Source of the DNA: DATMBL01 sp050735975
GTDB lineage: Bacteria > Desulfobacterota > Binatia > UBA9968
Assembly: GCA_050735975.1 (NCBI GenBank)
Contig: JBOHVS010000014.1
Location: forward strand, 1 to 19,306
Reading direction: 5' to 3'
DNA: 19,306 bases
Below are positions 1 to 6,537 of this stretch, piece after piece; the first letter of the stretch is position 1; each line of letters begins with the position of its first letter. A program made the position numbers and the translations under genes. The notes beneath the pieces were generated by a model, which saw nothing but the letters and a program-made list of their open reading frames with translations, had not been told where the DNA came from and searched no databases.

Positions 1-180
1 GGTGTTAACCACATAGGCTTTATGGTAGACAGCCTTGAATCGGCCAAAGAGCGTCTGCGACAACTAAGCCCGGATATAAAGTTCGAGACACCCGACGATG
101 GGGTTAGCGCTGCCGAGTACAAACTCAAAGATCCTGCGGGAAATTTCTTGGATATCTCGGAGCGGGGATGGAAGGTGTAG
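1..180 (+). CDS. VOC (glyoxalase/bleomycin-resistance) family protein, C-terminal part
   Basis: The reading frame is open from the first base and ends at TAG 178-180, giving the last 59 residues of a protein whose start lies outside the window. It begins GVNHIGFMV, the usual first strand of a VOC betaalphabetabetabeta module with a metal-type His. An amphipathic helix follows (SLESAKERLRQL), and the closing strands AEYKLKDPAGNFLDIS match the VOC 'F..DPdGN..El' signature. The terminal acidic ligand position holds Asp (FLDIS) where Glu is commoner. VOC proteins include glyoxalase I, extradiol dioxygenases and fosfomycin/bleomycin resistance proteins, and the fragment cannot distinguish among them. 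The downstream glutathione S-transferase on the same strand fits a detoxification theme, but a 164-bp gap with no recognisable signal separates them. Confidence 0.8.
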   Translation, partial: GVNHIGFMVDSLESAKERLRQLSPDIKFETPDDGVSAAEYKLKDPAGNFLDISERGWKV

Positions 181-344
181 AGTGCCGAATGGAAAGCTTT
201 GCTTCAGGGTCAATCCGGAATTTTCGCCGCAGTAACACCGTGCAATTATCGCTGCTTACTTCCAGATTGGTGGGCGAATTAAAGTAGCGTCGCGCGGAGT
301 GATATTTAACTGTTCCCGGCTCTTTTTTGCAGGAGCAAATTCCT

Positions 345-983
345 ATGGCAGAAGTACAACCCATCCTACTTTATGAGTCACCGACTTCTTCAAATTGCCA
401 AAGGGTCAAAGTAGTTTTGGAGGAGAAAAAGCTTCCCTATCAAACGGTACGGATTGATTTAAAGAAAGGAGATCAGAAACGCCCCGATTTTCTAAAGCTC
501 AATCCTTACGGAAAGGTGCCAGTCATTGTCGACGGCGACACTGTGGTTTACGAGTCTTGCATCATCAACGAATACCTCAACGATAAGTATCCTGAGCCGC
601 CTTTGATGCCTGAAAACCCCGCGCAGCGAGCGAAGATACGGATTCTGACCGACTACGGCGTCAACCATTTGTTCACCACCCATCGAGCGTTGAGAGATGA
701 AATGAGCAAGGCCGAGAATGAAAGAGAACCAACCGCCATAAGCAAGGCCAGAAAAGACCTGCAAATCCTGCTCCTCAGATTCGAGCAAGAGATGGGGGAC
801 CAAGCCTATCTGGCCGGTAATTCCGTTTCGCTGCTGGACACTAATTTTGTCGCTCGCTTTGTTCAGTGGGAGCGGTTCGGGGTTTTGCCCGATCCATCCT
901 TGCCCCGGTTGGGTGCGTGGCTGAACAGGATGAAGCAACGTCCGTCGGTCAAAGTGATTCCGCAGGTTTTGCCTCCTGCGTGA
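345..983 (+). CDS. Glutathione S-transferase family protein
   Basis: This 212-residue protein has the two-domain cytosolic GST layout. An N-terminal thioredoxin-fold domain (about residues 1-80) carries the SPTSSNCQRVKVVLEEK active-site helix, the cis-Pro motif KVPVIVDGD and the glutathione-binding Glu-Ser pair in VVYESCIINEYL. An all-helical C-terminal domain follows, with the N-capping/hydrophobic-staple region SLLDTNFVARF. GSTs conjugate glutathione or act as dehalogenases, isomerases or ring-cleavage-product enzymes; the substrate is not evident. I chose ATG 345 over the in-frame TTG at 327 because AGGAG at 331-335 sits nine bases upstream of it. The length is normal for the family. It is followed after 71 bp by a separately initiated SBP gene. 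Confidence 0.9.
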   Translation: MAEVQPILLYESPTSSNCQRVKVVLEEKKLPYQTVRIDLKKGDQKRPDFLKLNPYGKVPVIVDGDTVVYESCIINEYLNDKYPEPPLMPENPAQRAKIRILTDYGVNHLFTTHRALRDEMSKAENEREPTAISKARKDLQILLLRFEQEMGDQAYLAGNSVSLLDTNFVARFVQWERFGVLPDPSLPRLGAWLNRMKQRPSVKVIPQVLPPA

Positions 984-1054
984 TCAGAAGCAACGGGACC
1001 GAAAAGGCTCCAAAATCTAATTCCCTTGCTTGAATAGGACAGAAGGAGGAGTTC

Positions 1055-2215
1055 ATGCGCAACGGTTCTTACACATACAGTTCCACCGGGCTTCTGGGAA
1101 TTTTGGGCCAACGCTGCATTGCCCCGCCAGGCCGGCGACAAGAACGCCGCCATTGGGCTTATTGGATCCTAATCGTCTGCATGATGATTGCAGCCATAGG
1201 AGACGTTCGAATAGCTTCGGCCCAGACGGCGGAAAAGGTTTTGGGACCGTTGGAACGCCTAAGCGCTGCTGAACGAAAAACACGGCTTGTCGAAGGGGCC
1301 AAAAAGGAGGGCCGTTTGGTTTTCTACGGTGACTCCAACATCGATGCTTCCGGTCCCTTTCTGGAGGCTTTCCGCAAGGCACACCCTTATCTCACCATCG
1401 GTCATTACCGGGCCGGAGATGTTAAGATTTACAATAGAGTCGCCACTGAAGCCAACGCGGGTAAGCACGAGGTCGACATCATCGAGATCGATTCGACCAC
1501 GGCCTACGGCTTAATCAAGAACGGTTTCGTCGATCCCTATCGATCGCTTCAGGCTTCAGCCGTACGCCCTGAGTTCAACGATCCCAAAGGCTTGTGGCAT
1601 GCCTATCAATACCTGGTGGTGGGGCTAGCGTTCAACAAAACTCACGTTAAAGAAAGCGAAATACCGAAGAGCTACGAAGATCTTCTCAATCCCCACTGGA
1701 AGGGCAAAATGTCTCTTGATCACGAGGATGCTACTGTTTTCGGAACTTTGTTGGATATTTGGGGGGAAGACAAAGGGCTCGCATATTTTCGCAAACTAGC
1801 AAAGCAAGACATTCAGTTTCGGAGAGGCCATACTCTCCAGGCCAATCTCCTCGGCGCCGGCGAGTTTCATGCGTCTCCGTGGCTCTACTCTCACAGGGCG
1901 CTGATGATGATGGAAAAAGGCGCTCCCGTCGGACTCGCGTTTTTGGAACCGGTGATCTCCATTCCCAAAGTGCTTCTGCTTGCAAAGAATTCTCCGCATC
2001 CTCATGCTGCGGCCCTTTTTATCGATTGGGCGCTTTCGGGGGAAGGGCAGCATTTTGTTGGTATGATCAACGCCCGCAGCCCAGTCCGAAAAGGCCAAGA
2101 TCAGAAATTTAAGATATTGGCCAAACCGACGACCGTGCCGATGAAACCAGAGGTGGTGGGCGCAAACCTTGAGCGCTATGCGGCACTGTACCGTAAAGTC
2201 TTTGGACTACAATAA
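1055..2215 (+). CDS. Extracellular solute-binding protein, family 1 (iron/FbpA-like)
   Basis: This predicted periplasmic binding protein has 386 residues. The N-terminus is unusual: a basic n-region of about 33 residues precedes the hydrophobic stretch WAYWILIVCMMIAAIG, with a plausible cleavage site after ASA (residue 56). AGGAGGA at 1044-1050 is well placed for ATG 1055, so the long leader appears real. The mature part has the family pattern EGAKKEGRLVFYGDS (first strand), SYEDLLNPHWKGKMSLD (hinge region) and HPHAAALFIDWALSGEGQ (C-terminal helix). Iron- and sugar-type SBPs of this class deliver ligand to ABC permeases, but no permease or ATPase gene is present here. It is paralogous to the proteins at 6538-7608, 7605-8705 and 16563-17585. 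The ligand is unknown. Confidence 0.88.
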   Translation: MRNGSYTYSSTGLLGILGQRCIAPPGRRQERRHWAYWILIVCMMIAAIGDVRIASAQTAEKVLGPLERLSAAERKTRLVEGAKKEGRLVFYGDSNIDASGPFLEAFRKAHPYLTIGHYRAGDVKIYNRVATEANAGKHEVDIIEIDSTTAYGLIKNGFVDPYRSLQASAVRPEFNDPKGLWHAYQYLVVGLAFNKTHVKESEIPKSYEDLLNPHWKGKMSLDHEDATVFGTLLDIWGEDKGLAYFRKLAKQDIQFRRGHTLQANLLGAGEFHASPWLYSHRALMMMEKGAPVGLAFLEPVISIPKVLLLAKNSPHPHAAALFIDWALSGEGQHFVGMINARSPVRKGQDQKFKILAKPTTVPMKPEVVGANLERYAALYRKVFGLQ

Positions 2216-2470
2216 AAGGAACAGTGCCGAGTCGTATTAGCACACGAACTATTAGCACGAACAGAATGCGCAAGTTGGGCCATCAGTAAAGTATACGACA
2301 AGTTTCAGCTTGCGTTTGAAGCCAGGTCAAGAGGCAATGATACTGGAAGATCGTAAAGAAAGGAGAGCATGAGAGCGTGATGGCTGATGGGGTCTAGCAT
2401 CGTAGCTTTTAGCGCGAAAAGACTCCCGACCGGCGCGTTCCGACCTCGAAGCGCGTTCACATTCAACCCA
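2216..2470. other. Intergenic region between convergent SBP genes
   Basis: These 255 bp separate two converging genes. The only structure I see is a short imperfect tandem near 2236-2263, in which ATTAGCAC recurs followed by GAAC. I found no convincing terminator hairpin, RNA gene or coding segment. Confidence 0.5.
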
Positions 2471-3535
2471 TCAGCGCGGCGGGAGTGCCCCCTGCTCCGC
2501 CATTTTTCTATATAGCCCCACGGTTTCCGGGTCGCGCGGCAGGTCACGGATTGTGGTCTCCACCTCTTCGCCCGTGAGGGGACTCGGATCGTTGGTCATC
2601 ATCTTTTTGAAGTCTTTCTTAAATGCGATGTCCTCGAAGGCCCGCGCCATTGCGACACGCAGAGTTTTCACATGCTCCGGTGGGGTGCCCGGCGACATGA
2701 TGTAGGGCCAGCGCGGATACAGGAAGGTCCGGAACAAATTTAATAACCGCCGTTCCCGCTCGCTTTTGGCAAAACTATCCAGGTCTTTTACGTCGGCGAA
2801 GCGCGGATGAATTTTCCCTCGTGGAATCGTGATCGCGGCATGGACATCGAGCATACCTTTTTCCAACATTTGGCGATTTCTGCCCAATACCGTATCGACG
2901 CCCTTCACGCGCGCGTCTACCTCTCCTTTCGTAAAGGCGGCATCGAGCTCGAGCCCGCCATAGCCGACTACGAACTTCGGCTCCGTCAGACCAAGCAAAT
3001 AAGAAAATATCCGTCCCGCCACGTAAATTGGATGGCCTATCCCTTGCGCACCGATCCTGACCCCGGGCGCCGCCAGCAATTTTTCAAAGCTGTCGAAGCC
3101 CGCCTCTTTCCGTGTGACAAATAAATACGGATCGCCCCTTTCCGTCGAACCCAGATAGATAAGTTTGTCGAGATCGTATTTCGTTCCCGCCAGACCCAGG
3201 ATCGGACCGACCACCAATCCGGCGCCGACTGCACCGATGGTGAGCCCGTCGGGTTGGGTATTGAAGAAAATATGGTTTGCCGCTTTTCTCCCCGCCGCCC
3301 CGGGCATATTTTCGACGACAATAGTGGGGTCTCCGGGAATATATTTTTTTAAGTAGGGTATAAGCGCCCTGGCCTGCGTATCGCCCGTGCCGCCGGGCCG
3401 GCCACCACGAAGGATTTTGATGGTTTTGCCCTGATAGTACGGCGTCTGTGAGAACGCACAATCAGCCAAGAGCTGAATGCAAACGATTCCCGATGCCAAT
3501 GCCAAAATAGGAATCGGCTTAAAATGCGATCGCAT
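2471..3535 (-). CDS. Tripartite tricarboxylate transporter substrate-binding protein (TctC/Bug family)
   Basis: This protein has 354 residues. A Sec signal peptide (IPILALASGIVCIQLLADCAFSQ) precedes the Bug-family start YYQGKTIKILRGGRPGG. Further Bug signatures are the TIVVENMPGAAGRKAANHIF motif, equivalent to 'VVENrPGAgG', DGLTIG, and the C-terminal PRDPETVGLYRKM region. The canonical 'VPFpaGG' strand is replaced by ILRGGRPGG, a divergent form. Bug proteins bind carboxylates or aromatic acids and normally work with TctAB, which is absent here. I chose ATG 3535, preceded by GGAGGTG in its leader, over the upstream in-frame start at 3577. A 90-bp segment covering its first 19 codons, ribosome-binding site and 32 bp upstream is repeated at 15271-15360. 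Confidence 0.9.
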   Translation of the reverse strand: MRSHFKPIPILALASGIVCIQLLADCAFSQTPYYQGKTIKILRGGRPGGTGDTQARALIPYLKKYIPGDPTIVVENMPGAAGRKAANHIFFNTQPDGLTIGAVGAGLVVGPILGLAGTKYDLDKLIYLGSTERGDPYLFVTRKEAGFDSFEKLLAAPGVRIGAQGIGHPIYVAGRIFSYLLGLTEPKFVVGYGGLELDAAFTKGEVDARVKGVDTVLGRNRQMLEKGMLDVHAAITIPRGKIHPRFADVKDLDSFAKSERERRLLNLFRTFLYPRWPYIMSPGTPPEHVKTLRVAMARAFEDIAFKKDFKKMMTNDPSPLTGEEVETTIRDLPRDPETVGLYRKMAEQGALPPR

Positions 3536-3567
3536 TGGTTCACCTCCGATTTGGAATAAGCGTTGAC
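3478..3567. repeat. 90-bp repeat, copy 1 (tctC leader)
   Basis: This segment matches 15271-15360 at 84 of 90 positions in the same orientation without gaps, and similarity stops abruptly at both ends. It covers the 5' end of the TctC-type gene (signal-peptide codons), its GGAGGTG ribosome-binding site and a short upstream stretch. This copy is the intact parent. Confidence 0.9.
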
Positions 3568-3709
3568 CCACGAGCAATCCCGCGGGAGCACAAAAGACGC
3601 ACCCTCGACGAGTTTATGGGGATCGATTTCTAAACACAAACATCTCGCTTACAGCCATTCAAAGGGTTAAAGAAGCCGATGAAACAAAAAAGCGACGGCA
3701 CGCTGAGCG

Positions 3710-4105
3710 CTAGCGAATGATCTCGACACGGGCTCGGTGCCCGGAGGCCCTTGCCAGCGCGGCGTCCCGTGTAATGAGCGGGGCATCGAGCGCTTCGGCA
3801 AGAGCGACGTAAGCCGCATCGTACGCTGTCAGGTTGCGCCGGAGCGCCCAGATTCTGAACAGGAAAACGTCGTGTGGATAACGGTTCAGAGGCAGGTCAG
3901 CGAGATCTTCGAGCGCTTGCTCGCCCCGCTCCGCTTCCATTTCGCCGGAGAGGGTATAGCGACGCAAGACCTGGGCAATTTCGAGATCGAGCACATGCGG
4001 GGCGTGCAAGGTGTCATTGCCGGCAAACAATCTCTCAGCTACTCTCCCGGACGCCGATGCGTTGAGCAGCACTTCGAGAAGGGCGGAGGCGTCGATGACG
4101 ATCAC
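3710..4105 (-). CDS. vapC: PIN-domain ribonuclease toxin (VapC family)
   Basis: This 131-residue PIN protein is probably a Mg2+-dependent ribonuclease toxin. It starts at GTG 4105 with the diagnostic strand VIVIDASALLEVLL. The four acidic PIN residues are in place: Asp5, Glu42 (in LDLEIAQVLRR), Asp96 (in AYDAAYVALAE) and Asp114 (in LITRDAAL). The GTG overlaps the antitoxin stop codon in a GTGA arrangement (4 bp), so translation is probably coupled. An upstream open extension lacks PIN character and lies over vapB in another frame, so I did not use it. VapC toxins cleave tRNA or rRNA; the target cannot be inferred. Size and motif spacing are normal, so the toxin appears intact. Confidence 0.9.
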   Translation of the reverse strand: MIVIDASALLEVLLNASASGRVAERLFAGNDTLHAPHVLDLEIAQVLRRYTLSGEMEAERGEQALEDLADLPLNRYPHDVFLFRIWALRRNLTAYDAAYVALAEALDAPLITRDAALARASGHRARVEIIR

Positions 4106-4332
4106 TGGCGCTCGCGCTCGGCGCGTACGGCCTTGGCAGGAGAAATGCGCGGCGTGACAGACTCCCGATGCGCCAGACGCCGACGCAAATCGTTGAGCGT
4201 GGGTCGCTCCGCCAGGCGCTCTACCTCTTGAAGCAGGTAGTCGGACAGTGAAAGCCCTTCCATCGCCGCCCGGGCCTTCAGTTTTCGATGGAGCTCGTCG
4301 GGAACATGTCGGAGCTGAATCATCTTGGACAT
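4102..4332 (-). CDS. vapB: Ribbon-helix-helix antitoxin (VapB/FitA-like)
   Basis: This small basic protein (76 residues from ATG 4332) opens with MIQLRHVPDELHRKLKARAA, matching the FitA/VapB-type ribbon-helix-helix pattern, followed by GLSLSDYLLQEV. The C-terminal half (LAERPTLNDLRRRLAHRE onward) would be the segment that neutralises VapC. It is the first gene of a two-gene operon with vapC and overlaps it by 4 bp. ATG 4323 (starting at MIQLRH) is an equally plausible start. Neither has a clear Shine-Dalgarno sequence, so the message may be nearly leaderless. A 10-12-10 inverted repeat at 4330-4361 overlaps the start region and is the likely autoregulatory operator. Confidence 0.85.
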   Translation of the reverse strand: MSKMIQLRHVPDELHRKLKARAAMEGLSLSDYLLQEVERLAERPTLNDLRRRLAHRESVTPRISPAKAVRAERERQ

Positions 4333-4361
4333 GCTGACAACGTATGGCACATGTCAACATG
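4330..4361. promoter_or_regulatory. Probable vapBC operator (inverted repeat)
   Basis: The arms CATGCTGACA (4330-4339) and TGTCAACATG (4352-4361) are complementary at 9 of 10 positions around a 12-bp spacer. Ribbon-helix-helix antitoxins typically bind such palindromes to repress their own operon. A TTGACA hexamer on the minus strand (4357-4352) lies in one arm, but no good -10 sequence follows it. Confidence 0.55.
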
Positions 4362-4375
4362 CGCGAAGGGTGGCC

Positions 4376-4613
4376 GGCGCGTGGAGAGGCAGAGATCGGC
4401 TTCCAGCAGGTGAGCGAGCTACTTCCCGTGCCCGGGATAGATTATGTGGGACCGCTGCCGCCCGAGGTTCAGAGAGACACTGTGTTCTCGGCCGGCGTCG
4501 CCGTAGGCACGAGGATTTCGGAAGCAGCTTATGCGCTTATTAGATTCCTCGCCTCCCCGGAGGCGGCCCATGCCATTATGAAAAGTGGCATGGAGCCCAT
4601 AGCACTTCGATGA
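4376..4613 (+). pseudogene. 5'-truncated fragment of a ModA-like substrate-binding protein gene
   Basis: This stretch encodes only the last 78 or so residues of a ModA-like binding protein: GEAEIGFQQVSELLPVPGI, then the C-terminal PEAAHAIMKSGMEPIALR and a stop. The nucleotide sequence is about 95% identical to the 3' end of the complete gene at 18524-19243 and stays in the same frame, with five amino-acid differences. The first two-thirds of the gene, including both early ligand-binding strands, is missing. Upstream, the frame can start at 4344 inside the vapBC operator, adding a few unrelated residues, but no ribosome-binding site supports expression. I call it a remnant left by a rearrangement or by arrival of the vapBC module. 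Confidence 0.85.
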
Positions 4614-4616
4614 GTG
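4376..4616. repeat. 241-bp direct repeat, copy 1
   Basis: This segment matches 19006-19246 in the same orientation with no gaps and 11 mismatches by my count (about 95% identity). The first 68 aligned bases are identical, and similarity stops sharply at both ends: next to the vapBC operator on the left and three bases past the stop codon on the right. Confidence 0.92.
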
Positions 4617-4645
4617 TGTGGGAGCGACACGGCGCGACTGCGAGC

Positions 4646-5488
4646 TTAAGATCGAATCGCTTGCACCGCCGCGCCAACGGTGGGAGGCGAATCCGTTTGA
4701 TCTTTGAATGGCGCCAGGCGTTCGCAAATTTCTGCCGCGGCTTTGTGAAAACCGGCCGGCAAGCCGGCAGCTTCGAAGGCCTCGGCGATCTCGCGCATCT
4801 CGCCCACATAGCGCCACGCCTTGGGCACCGCAACAGCGGCAGCCCGGCTGCATTTTTTCTCCAAGGCGGGTTGCGAAACGCGCCACTCCTCGAGAAGCGC
4901 CTGATCCACGCCCTCGTGGTCTGCGAAAGCGCGGATCGCGAGCACTAGAGCATCGGTGCATTTGGTCCACGCCGCGTACGCGACCTTGAGCGCGGACGCA
5001 GCGCCAGGCTGGCAGCCGATGGGGCGAGCATCGAGCATGCTGCCGGAAAATAGGGCGGCGATTTCAGCAGCGCGCTCGCCGGAAAGGTAAAGGCGAGTTG
5101 TGCCGACCTGTTTTACAGGAGAACCGATAATACCGCCGTCGACGAAACTCGCACCCGCTGCAGTTACGATCCTGCCGATCTCTTCCGCCGTGGCGCGCGA
5201 AACCGCATTCGCATCGACGTAAATACCTTTATAGTTTGTCGCCGCTACCATGCGTGCGACCTCGACGGCCGCGTACGGCGGGCAGACCGACAAAACCACC
5301 TCGCTTTGGCCAACCGCATCGGCCAAATCGCGCGCATCGATGAGACCCGCTTGTTCAGCACGCCTCCGCGTTGCGGCGCCACGCTGATCGGATACCCAAA
5401 TAACGCGTGCTCCGCTGGTCGCGGCTGCCGCGCCGATGGTGACTCCCATATTGCCCGGATGCAGCAACCCGACTGTTCTGATAATCAT
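4646..5488 (-). CDS. NAD(P)-dependent oxidoreductase (6PGDH NAD-binding plus DUF1932 domains)
   Basis: This 280-residue protein belongs to the beta-hydroxyacid dehydrogenase/6-phosphogluconate dehydrogenase-like superfamily. An N-terminal Rossmann fold carries VGLLHPGNMGVTIGAAAA, a variant of the GxGxMG dinucleotide loop, followed by the second strand ARVIWVSD. The substrate-loop region FVDGGIIGSP matches the 'DgpvsGg' site. The C-terminal half (QPGAASALKVAYAAWTKCT) resembles DUF1932, with the Lys expected for hydride-transfer catalysis. ATG 5488 is favoured because AAGGAGG lies at 5492-5498. The substrate is unknown, though members reduce 3-hydroxyacids or related compounds. It is divergent from the peroxiredoxin, and the shared 317-bp gap contains an inverted repeat. 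Confidence 0.85.
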   Translation of the reverse strand: MIIRTVGLLHPGNMGVTIGAAAATSGARVIWVSDQRGAATRRRAEQAGLIDARDLADAVGQSEVVLSVCPPYAAVEVARMVAATNYKGIYVDANAVSRATAEEIGRIVTAAGASFVDGGIIGSPVKQVGTTRLYLSGERAAEIAALFSGSMLDARPIGCQPGAASALKVAYAAWTKCTDALVLAIRAFADHEGVDQALLEEWRVSQPALEKKCSRAAAVAVPKAWRYVGEMREIAEAFEAAGLPAGFHKAAAEICERLAPFKDQTDSPPTVGAAVQAIRS

Positions 5489-5530
5489 GCGCCCTCCTTG
5501 CTCCACGCTGGTTGAATACGGCTTTGTACT

Positions 5531-5569
5531 GCTTGAAAGTTAGCGCAGCTTGCGCAAATTTTTTCAAGC
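5531..5569. repeat. Nested inverted repeat in the oxidoreductase-peroxiredoxin gap
   Basis: An 8-bp outer stem (GCTTGAAA 5531-5538 with TTTCAAGC 5562-5569) encloses a 5-bp inner stem (GCGCA 5543-5547 with TGCGC 5551-5555). It lies 43 bp upstream of the minus-strand oxidoreductase start. It could be a regulator-binding site or a 5'-leader hairpin. The rest of the 317-bp gap (5489-5805) shows no gene. Confidence 0.45.
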
Positions 5570-5805
5570 GGTTCGATTATCACCGATGCGTCAAGACCGA
5601 AGACTATCTCATCACGAAGATCTCGACTTCGCTAGCTCTTTTTAGTCTCCCGACGGATCATCCGTGCGAACGTCCCCCAATTGCCCCGCATCCAGCCCGA
5701 TCTTTTCAAGCGCGGATGAAATAACCGGCGAATTTCTCGAAAATCTTGACTAAGGCCCGTATTCGCGATAGCTATTATCCAATCCACGAGGAAGGGAGAA
5801 TAATT

Positions 5806-6462
5806 ATGGCTGTTCGAATAGGCGATATCGCGCCGGATTTTTCGATTGAGACAACGGAAGGGAACATCAATTTCCATCAATGGATCGGCAATGGCTGGGC
5901 GATTCTTTTCTCGCATCCAAAGGATTTTACACCCGTCTGCACTACCGAGCTTGGCTATATGGCCGGTCTCAAGCCCGAGTTCGAAAAGCGCAACTGCAAG
6001 ATCATCGGGCTGAGCGCGGATCCGGTAACCGATCACAAGGCTTGGGCCAAGGACATCCAGGAGACGCAGGGGCACTCACCGAACTACCCGATCATCGGCG
6101 ACGCGGATCTGACAGTCGCTAAGCTTTACGACATGCTCCCGGCCAGCGAGACCCCCGGCAAGCGCACCGCGGTGGACAACCAGACGGTACGCTCGGTATT
6201 TCTCATCGGGCCGGACAAGACGGTCAAGGCGATGCTCATCTATCCGATGAGCACCGGCCGCAACTTCGACGAGGTGCTGCGTCTGCTCGATTCCCTGCAA
6301 CTCACCGTCAAGCATGCGGTGGCAACACCAGTCAACTGGAAGCCGGGCCAGGATGTCATCATTCCCACGTCGGTCTCCGATGAGGAAGCCAAGAAGAAGT
6401 ACCCGCAGGGCTACAAGACTCTCAAACCATACCTGCGGGTGGTTTCGCAGCCGGATAAGTAG
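5806..6462 (+). CDS. 1-Cys peroxiredoxin (Prx6 type)
   Basis: This thiol peroxidase (218 residues) reduces hydrogen peroxide or organic hydroperoxides in the cytosol. The catalytic motif is HPKDFTPVCTTE with peroxidatic Cys45. Thr42 and Pro38 precede it as in the Prx PxxxTxxC signature, and the conserved Arg of the active site is likely in the TGRNFDEVLR segment. The only other cysteine is Cys64 in EKRNCKIIGLS, and no C-terminal resolving cysteine exists, which with the long C-terminal extension (VNWKPGQDVIIPTSVSDEEA) marks the Prx6 1-Cys subfamily. ATG 5806 follows the ribosome-binding site GAAGGGAGA at 5791-5799. The gene is monocistronic and ends just before a strong hairpin shared with the converging SBP gene. 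Confidence 0.95.
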   Translation: MAVRIGDIAPDFSIETTEGNINFHQWIGNGWAILFSHPKDFTPVCTTELGYMAGLKPEFEKRNCKIIGLSADPVTDHKAWAKDIQETQGHSPNYPIIGDADLTVAKLYDMLPASETPGKRTAVDNQTVRSVFLIGPDKTVKAMLIYPMSTGRNFDEVLRLLDSLQLTVKHAVATPVNWKPGQDVIIPTSVSDEEAKKKYPQGYKTLKPYLRVVSQPDK

Positions 6463-6490
6463 CTGCTTTTCGCCGCTCTCCGCACCTGGA

Positions 6491-6525
6491 AAGAGAGGCC
6501 CCCGGATGCATCAGGGGCCTCTCTT
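6491..6525. terminator. Bidirectional terminator hairpin
   Basis: A perfect 12-bp stem, AAGAGAGGCCCC (6491-6502) with GGGGCCTCTCTT (6514-6525), and an 11-base loop lie between the ends of the peroxiredoxin gene and the converging SBP gene. The arm ends give A-rich and T-rich flanks in both directions, although there is no long U tract. A two-way transcription stop is the natural reading. Confidence 0.8.
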
Positions 6526-6537
6526 ATCCCTGGTCAA

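Noticed and set aside
2236..2263. Short tandem of ATTAGCAC as a possible regulatory array
   Set aside because: There are only two imperfect units in a convergent intergenic region with no downstream gene to regulate.
4352..4357. TTGACA as the -35 box of vapB
   Set aside because: No acceptable -10 hexamer occurs 16-18 bp downstream, and the sequence is explained as part of the operator palindrome.
4106..4360. Upstream extension of VapC to 216 residues
   Set aside because: The extra residues come from another frame of vapB. PIN homology begins at the GTG that overlaps the vapB stop.
5543..5564. GC-rich hairpin followed by six Ts, resembling a plus-strand intrinsic terminator
   Set aside because: The stem is only 5 bp and no plus-strand gene ends upstream. 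I treat it as part of the larger nested palindrome.
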